Shown piece by piece: positions 60,137-64,000 of a DNA stretch of 64,000 nt. The position numbers and the translations under genes were made by a program. Positions within the stretch are counted from its first letter, which is position 1; each line of letters opens with the position of its first letter. Below the pieces are notes generated by a model. The model saw only the letters and a list, made by a program, of their open reading frames with translations, ran no database searches and was not told the origin of the DNA. The stretch is taken from the NCBI GenBank assembly GCA_019119495.1, contig DWWX01000020.1, positions 121,738 through 185,737 of the forward strand. Reading direction: 5' to 3'. This stretch comes from Candidatus Gemmiger stercorigallinarum. GTDB taxonomy: Bacteria; Bacillota; Clostridia; Oscillospirales; Ruminococcaceae.

Positions 60137-60182
60137 AGACGGCATACGTCCCTTTTGGGGGCGGTATGCCGTCTTTTTTTTG
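60137..60182. terminator. Bidirectional terminator between the lysine operon and mutS2
   Basis: GACGGCATAC (60139-60148) pairs with GTATGCCGTC (60165-60174) followed by T7 on the plus strand. A4 on the left gives a shorter U-tract for mutS2. It lies about 195 bases after the ACT gene, beyond the era fragment. Confidence 0.92.
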
Positions 60183-60192
60183 ATACAGCGCG

Positions 60193-62571
60193 TTATTTCA
60201 GCTCCACCACAGTCACGCCGGCCTCGCCTTCGCCGTAGCGGCCCAGGCGGAAGCTCTTGACGTTTTTGTGGGTGCGCAGGTGTTTTTGGATGGCGGCGCG
60301 CAGCGCGCCGGTGCCCTTGCCGTGGATGATGGAAACGGTATTTTGGCCCCGCAGCACCGCATTGTCGATGAACTTGTCGGTCTCGGCCAGGGCCTCCTCC
60401 ACGGTATAGCCCAGCAGGTTCAGCTCCATGCTGGCCCTGCGGTCGTGGTCCAGCTGCACGGTGGTGCGGGACCTTGCCGGCTGGCGCTGGGGCCGGGGCT
60501 TTTCCATCTTGTCCGGCGCGCGCAGACCGGAAAGCGGCACCTTGGTTTTCAGGATGCCGGCGCGCACCTCCACCATGCCGTCGCGCCCGGGGCGGGAAAG
60601 CACGGTGGCCAGCTGGTTCAGGTCGGCAATGACCACCTCCTGCCCCGGCTGGGCGTCCTTCAGCGGCACATACTCCTTTTTGGGCTGCGCGCCGCTCTCG
60701 GTGCGGGAAAGCAGCTTTTCGGTGTCTTTGCGGGCGATCTCGCGGGCGCGGATGGCGCGCTGGGCGGCGCTGGCCTTCTCGTCCTTCTGGATACGGCGCA
60801 GCTCGTCGGTCAGGGCGTAGGCATCGTTCTGCACCTGCTGCACCAGGTCATGGGCCTGCTTGCGGGCGGCGTCCAGTTCGGCCTGGCCCTTGCGGATCAG
60901 CTCGTCGCGCTGGGCCTCGGCGCTGGCCAGGGCGTTTTCAGCCTGGGCGCGGGCCTGCTCGGCGTCGTCCTGGGCGGCTTTCAGCTGCAGTTTCAGATCA
61001 TCCAGCTGGGCCAGCACGCTGTCCAGCCGCTTGTCGTCGCTGGACATGTGGGCGCGGGCGGCGTCGATGATCTCCTCCGGGATGCCCAGCTTGGCGCTGA
61101 TGAGGAAAGCGTTGGACTTGCCCGGCACGCCCACGCTGAGCTTGTAGGTGGGGGCCAGGCTCTCCACGTCAAACTCGCAGCTGGCATTGACGACGCCGGG
61201 GGTCTCCAGCGCGTAGACCTTCAGCTCGGCATAGTGGGTGGTGGCCATCAGCAGCGCGCCCTGTTTGCGCAGCCGCTCCAGGATGCTGACCGCCAGCGCC
61301 GCGCCCTCGGCGGGGTCGGTGCCGGCGCCCAGCTCGTCCAGCAGCACCAGCGTGCCCCGGCGGGCCAGCTGCAAAATGCCGGTGATGCGTTTCATGTGGC
61401 CGGAGAAGGTGGACAGGCTCTGTTCGATGCTCTGCTCGTCGCCGATGTCCACCAGATACTCGGCAAAGCAGCAGACGGCGCTGCTCTCGTGGGCGGGGAT
61501 CAAAAAGCCGTGCTGCGCCATGGCGTTGAGCAGGCCGGCGGTTTTCAGCGATACCGTCTTGCCGCCGGTGTTGGGGCCGGTGATGACCAGGGTGTCGTAT
61601 TCGTCGCCCAGGGTGATGTCCACCGGCACCACCTTTTTCTTGTCGATCAGCGGGTGGCGCGCCTTGTTCAGCTGAAAGCGCACCCCGTCGTTGACGGCGG
61701 GCAGAAAAGCGTTCTGCTCCACCGCCAGGCGCGCCTTTGCCAGCAGCAGGTCGATCTGCAGCATGGCCTCGTAGCTGTGGGAGAACTGCGGTTCCAGCTG
61801 GGCCACCTGTGAGGAGAAGGCAGACAGGATGCGGGTGATCTCCTCCTGCTCCTGGGCGCGCAGCTGCATGATGCGGGCGTTGGCCTCCACCACCGCGGTG
61901 GGTTCCACAAAGATGGTGGCGCCGGTGGAGGAAACGTCATGGATGACGCCGCCCACCTCGCCGCGGTACTCGGCGCGGACAGGCACGACGTAGCGGCCGT
62001 TGCGCAGCGAGACCACCGCGTCCTGCAAAAACTTGTTGGTGGTGGAGTTCTTGATGATGTTGTCCAGCTTGGTGCGGATGGAATCCTCGGTCTGGCGGAT
62101 CTTGCGGCGCAGCTCCCGCAGCGTGGCGCTGGCAGTGTCGGCCATTTCCTCCGGCGAGAGGATGGACTCAGTGATCTGCCGCTCCAGCACAGGCTGGGGG
62201 CTGAGGGCGAAAAATAAATCGTCCACCGGCAGCACATCGTGGTCAGAGACCCCGTACCACTTGCTTAACCCGTCAAAGTTGCGCAGGGTGGCGGCGACCT
62301 CCAGCAGCTCGCCCATCGAGAGGATGCCGCCCTTGACCGCATGGGCGGCGATGCGGCGGGCGTCCGACACCGCGCCGAAGCGGGGACTGCCGTTTTTGAT
62401 CAGCAGCGAGTTGACCGCGTCGGTCTGGGCAAGGGCCCACCGCTCGTCCTCCGGGGTCTGGCAGGGCTGGATGGCCTGCATCATCTCTTTTGTCTCGCGG
62501 CAGGCGCACAGCTCGGTGGCGCGGGCAATGATCTTGTCCAGCTCCAATGTCGTTCGATATGAGATATCCAT
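60193..62571 (-). CDS. mutS2: Endonuclease MutS2 / ribosome rescue factor
   Basis: The 792-residue product has a MutS core and ATPase with Walker A GPNTGGKTVSLK and Walker B LVLLDELGAGTDPAEG. A long coiled coil lies at about residues 510-620, a KOW-like part follows (LKDAQPGQEVVIADLNQLATV), and a C-terminal Smr nuclease domain has LNLLGYTVEEAL and IHGKGTGALR. MutS2 limits recombination in some species and splits collided ribosomes in Bacillus. It precedes recO's 3' end by 53 bp; recO, the YqzL-like gene and era are upstream. Confidence 0.95.
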   Translation of the reverse strand: MDISYRTTLELDKIIARATELCACRETKEMMQAIQPCQTPEDERWALAQTDAVNSLLIKNGSPRFGAVSDARRIAAHAVKGGILSMGELLEVAATLRNFDGLSKWYGVSDHDVLPVDDLFFALSPQPVLERQITESILSPEEMADTASATLRELRRKIRQTEDSIRTKLDNIIKNSTTNKFLQDAVVSLRNGRYVVPVRAEYRGEVGGVIHDVSSTGATIFVEPTAVVEANARIMQLRAQEQEEITRILSAFSSQVAQLEPQFSHSYEAMLQIDLLLAKARLAVEQNAFLPAVNDGVRFQLNKARHPLIDKKKVVPVDITLGDEYDTLVITGPNTGGKTVSLKTAGLLNAMAQHGFLIPAHESSAVCCFAEYLVDIGDEQSIEQSLSTFSGHMKRITGILQLARRGTLVLLDELGAGTDPAEGAALAVSILERLRKQGALLMATTHYAELKVYALETPGVVNASCEFDVESLAPTYKLSVGVPGKSNAFLISAKLGIPEEIIDAARAHMSSDDKRLDSVLAQLDDLKLQLKAAQDDAEQARAQAENALASAEAQRDELIRKGQAELDAARKQAHDLVQQVQNDAYALTDELRRIQKDEKASAAQRAIRAREIARKDTEKLLSRTESGAQPKKEYVPLKDAQPGQEVVIADLNQLATVLSRPGRDGMVEVRAGILKTKVPLSGLRAPDKMEKPRPQRQPARSRTTVQLDHDRRASMELNLLGYTVEEALAETDKFIDNAVLRGQNTVSIIHGKGTGALRAAIQKHLRTHKNVKSFRLGRYGEGEAGVTVVELK

Positions 62572-62624
62572 AAATTTTGTTTACTCCATGGCAAAGGGCA
62601 GCCGCAGCGGCCGGGCCGGCGCGC

Positions 62625-63374
62625 TTACAGCTCCCCCAGTGTTTTTAAGAAATCCAGGCTTTTCAGCCCCTGGCCCAGGTGGGCCAGCAGATACCGCTCG
62701 CTGACGAAACCCAGCCGTTTCAGGCTTTGGGGCGTCAGCGTAAAGGCAAACAGTTTTTTGTCCTCCGCCAGGCAGATATGCCGCAGCGCGTACAGCGCCC
62801 CTGCGTCCAGATTGGGCGTCCGGTTGAGGCGCCGGGCACAGTCGGCACAGAGCAGCGTGCCCTCGGCGGGGTCCAGGTAAAAATCGCCGCCGTCGTATCT
62901 GCCGCAGGAGGCACAGGCCAGCAGCTGGGGCATATAGCCGGACAGCGTCATGGCCCGCAGCTCGTAGATAGCCTTGAGCTGGGGCAGCGGCCGCTTGCCC
63001 TCGCTGAGCATATACAGGCTGTTGAGCAGCAGGCGCAGATGCTCGGCCGACTCCGGCGGCGCGGGCGAAAGCGCCGCGGCCACCTCGGCCAGATACATGG
63101 CAAGCGCCATGCCCTCCACGCTTTGGGACAGGCCGTGGAAGCTGCGCTTGATCTGGGCCGAATCGATAAAATGGCTGGACCGCCCGGCGGTGATGACGAA
63201 CTCGGAGTAGCAGAACAGCCCGCAGGCGCTGAACAGCTTGTTTTTGGGCCGCAGGCTGCCGCGGGCCGAGGCCGACACCACGCCCAGGTCAGGGGTCAGC
63301 AGGGTCAGGATCTGGTCCGCCTCCCCCACTTTCACCTGGCGCAGCACAAGCCCCGTTGTCGCTGTCTGCTGCAT
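62625..63374 (-). CDS. recO: DNA repair protein RecO
   Basis: The 249-residue product has an N-terminal OB fold (ATTGLVLRQVKVGEADQILTLLT), a helical domain, and a zinc finger CASCGRYDGGDFYLDPAEGTLLCADC in pieces. It loads RecA on SSB-coated DNA with RecR. ATG 63374 follows AGAGGA inside the YqzL-like gene. The order era-yqzL-recO is as in Bacillus. Confidence 0.94.
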   Translation of the reverse strand: MQQTATTGLVLRQVKVGEADQILTLLTPDLGVVSASARGSLRPKNKLFSACGLFCYSEFVITAGRSSHFIDSAQIKRSFHGLSQSVEGMALAMYLAEVAAALSPAPPESAEHLRLLLNSLYMLSEGKRPLPQLKAIYELRAMTLSGYMPQLLACASCGRYDGGDFYLDPAEGTLLCADCARRLNRTPNLDAGALYALRHICLAEDKKLFAFTLTPQSLKRLGFVSERYLLAHLGQGLKSLDFLKTLGEL

Positions 63375-63498
63375 AGCTGTCCTCTCCCGGCAGCGCGTTG
63401 GCGGCGCGCTGCTGCATTTTATAGTCCAAATAGTACCAGATATCGCCGGTTTCGGCAAATCGTTTCCATTGTTCGTCCGGGCTGCCCGGTCCGTGCAT
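63289..63498 (-). CDS. YqzL-like small protein between era and recO
   Basis: A 69-residue reading frame with the YqzL pattern W-x-x-F-x-x-T-G-x-I-x-x-YL-x-Y (EQWKRFAETGDIWYYLDYKM). ATG 63498 is eight bases after AAGGGG. Position between era and recO is the same as Bacillus yqzL, a protein of about 47 residues and unknown role. The C-terminal 35 residues, rich in Gly, Asp and Pro, are encoded in an 86-bp overlap with recO and are probably not conserved. Confidence 0.65.
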   Translation of the reverse strand: MHGPGSPDEQWKRFAETGDIWYYLDYKMQQRAANALPGEDSYAADSDNGACAAPGESGGGGPDPDPADP

Positions 63499-63635
63499 CT
63501 CCGCCACCCCTTCCGCTTGTTGTGATACAACCCAGTGTAGCGCAGCCAGGCGGCAATGTTTGTCTGACTGGGGCGGCGGGAAAATTTTCCATCAACGCAC
63601 GGCGGAGGGCGGCATTGCGCCGGCAGAATAAGCGG

Positions 63636-64000
63636 TCAGGGTTTGGCAAATCCCAAATTGTCCAGCTGGCGCTCGTTGTCGCGCCAGCCTTCCCGCACTT
63701 TGACCCAGCATTGCAGGTTGACCTTTGTTCCCAGCAGCTCCTCGCAGTCCAGGCGGGCGGCGGTGGCGATCTTTTTCAGCATCTGGCCGCCTTTGCCGAT
63801 CACCATGCCCTTGTGGCTCTTTTTCTCGCAAGTGATGGCCACCGTGATGTCGATCAGGTCTTTGTCGGGGCGCTCCTTGAAAGAATCCACCGTCACGGCG
63901 ATGCCGTGGGGCACTTCCTCCCGCAGGAAAAGCAGCGCCTTTTCCCGCACCAGCTCGGCCACCAGTTCCTTCTCCGGCAGGTCGGTATAGGCGTCGTCGT
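63636..64000 (-). CDS. era: GTPase Era, C-terminal part (5' end outside window)
   Basis: About 120 residues are visible. The frame runs off the window edge, so the GTPase domain is not seen. The KH RNA-binding domain is clear: LREEVPHGIAVTVDSF, IGKGGQMLKKIA (GxxG loop) and the C-terminal LQCWVKVREGWRDNERQLDNLGF. Era binds the 3' end of 16S rRNA during 30S assembly. A degraded copy of its last 78 bases lies at 60014-60091 on the other strand. Confidence 0.93.
   Translation of the reverse strand, partial: DDAYTDLPEKELVAELVREKALLFLREEVPHGIAVTVDSFKERPDKDLIDITVAITCEKKSHKGMVIGKGGQMLKKIATAARLDCEELLGTKVNLQCWVKVREGWRDNERQLDNLGFAKP

Noticed and set aside
59672-60145. A 157-codon minus-strand frame opposite the ACT gene and the era fragment
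   Set aside because: It overlaps the clear ACT gene and shows no protein family pattern.

Overview
The window is a compact, GC-rich stretch of a bacterial chromosome with Firmicutes gene order. Promoters are typical sigma-A type, Shine-Dalgarno sites are strong, regulatory RNAs are of Firmicutes type (T-box, lysine riboswitch), and there is a complete spoIIIA operon. The protein sequences and gene neighbourhoods look most like the Oscillospiraceae/Ruminococcaceae (Gemmiger, Faecalibacterium or Subdoligranulum relatives). That placement is an inference from gene content and sequence flavour, not from a marker-gene tree.

Layout. 1-3.3 kb (minus): a truncated leucine-rich-repeat protein, glutaminyl-tRNA synthetase and xanthine phosphoribosyltransferase, each with its own promoter. 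3.4-8.5 kb (plus): a branched-chain amino acid ABC importer (binding lipoprotein, LivH, LivM, LivG, LivF) behind a structured leader and ended by a strong terminator. 8.6-9.6 kb: a helical protein plus ArsR-DUF2087 regulator pair. 9.7-11.3 kb (minus): DUF4364 and S1-domain proteins. 11.5-19.4 kb (plus): DUF951, prfA, tsaC, coaE, a lytic transglycosylase, an M18 aminopeptidase, tgt, yajC, a TIGR04086-like membrane protein and a SpoIIM-like protein, converging on a XerD-type recombinase.

20.5-27.1 kb (minus): a gene-poor 460-bp gap holding a 28-bp palindrome, a TIM-barrel-like protein, SseB, radA, a membrane methyltransferase, an acetyltransferase and tyrS under a T-box leader with a Tyr (UAC) specifier. 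27.3-42.7 kb (minus): a long conserved Firmicutes block, spoIIIAA-AH, asp23, nusB, a TsaD paralogue, xseA, xseB, ispA, a DUF212 protein, dxs, tlyA, nadK, argR and recN. It matches the Bacillus order but lacks spoIVB-spo0A after recN. 42.8-47.5 kb (minus): a surface-modification cassette (FkbH-like protein, SGNH-type protein, MBOAT acyltransferase) next to a TSCPD protein. 47.5-53.7 kb: a PHP phosphoesterase, a LysR regulator, a small unknown, tRNA-Gly(CCC), a GH25 lysozyme without signal peptide, an SDR reductase, tadA, a CPBP protease and tRNA-Arg(CCT).

53.8-60.2 kb: queA (minus), then a plus-strand lysine/diaminopimelate operon, asd-dapA-dapB, followed by a CapA protein and a stand-alone ACT-domain protein, all downstream of a lysine riboswitch. 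A degraded, inverted copy of the 3' end of era lies behind it. 60.2-64 kb (minus): mutS2, recO, a YqzL-like small protein and the 3' part of era, cut by the window edge.

Most of the window is housekeeping: translation (glnS, tyrS, prfA, tRNA modification by tsaC, tgt, queA, tadA and possibly tlyA), DNA repair (radA, recN, recO, mutS2, xseAB), isoprenoid, CoA and NADP synthesis, and lysine/DAP supply for the cell wall. No CRISPR array, insertion sequence or prophage was seen. The least explained items are RNA and DNA structures (liv leader, dapA-dapB intergenic element, hairpins that embed Shine-Dalgarno sites, the 28-bp palindrome), the era fragment, and the FkbH-SGNH-MBOAT cassette without a local acyl carrier protein.
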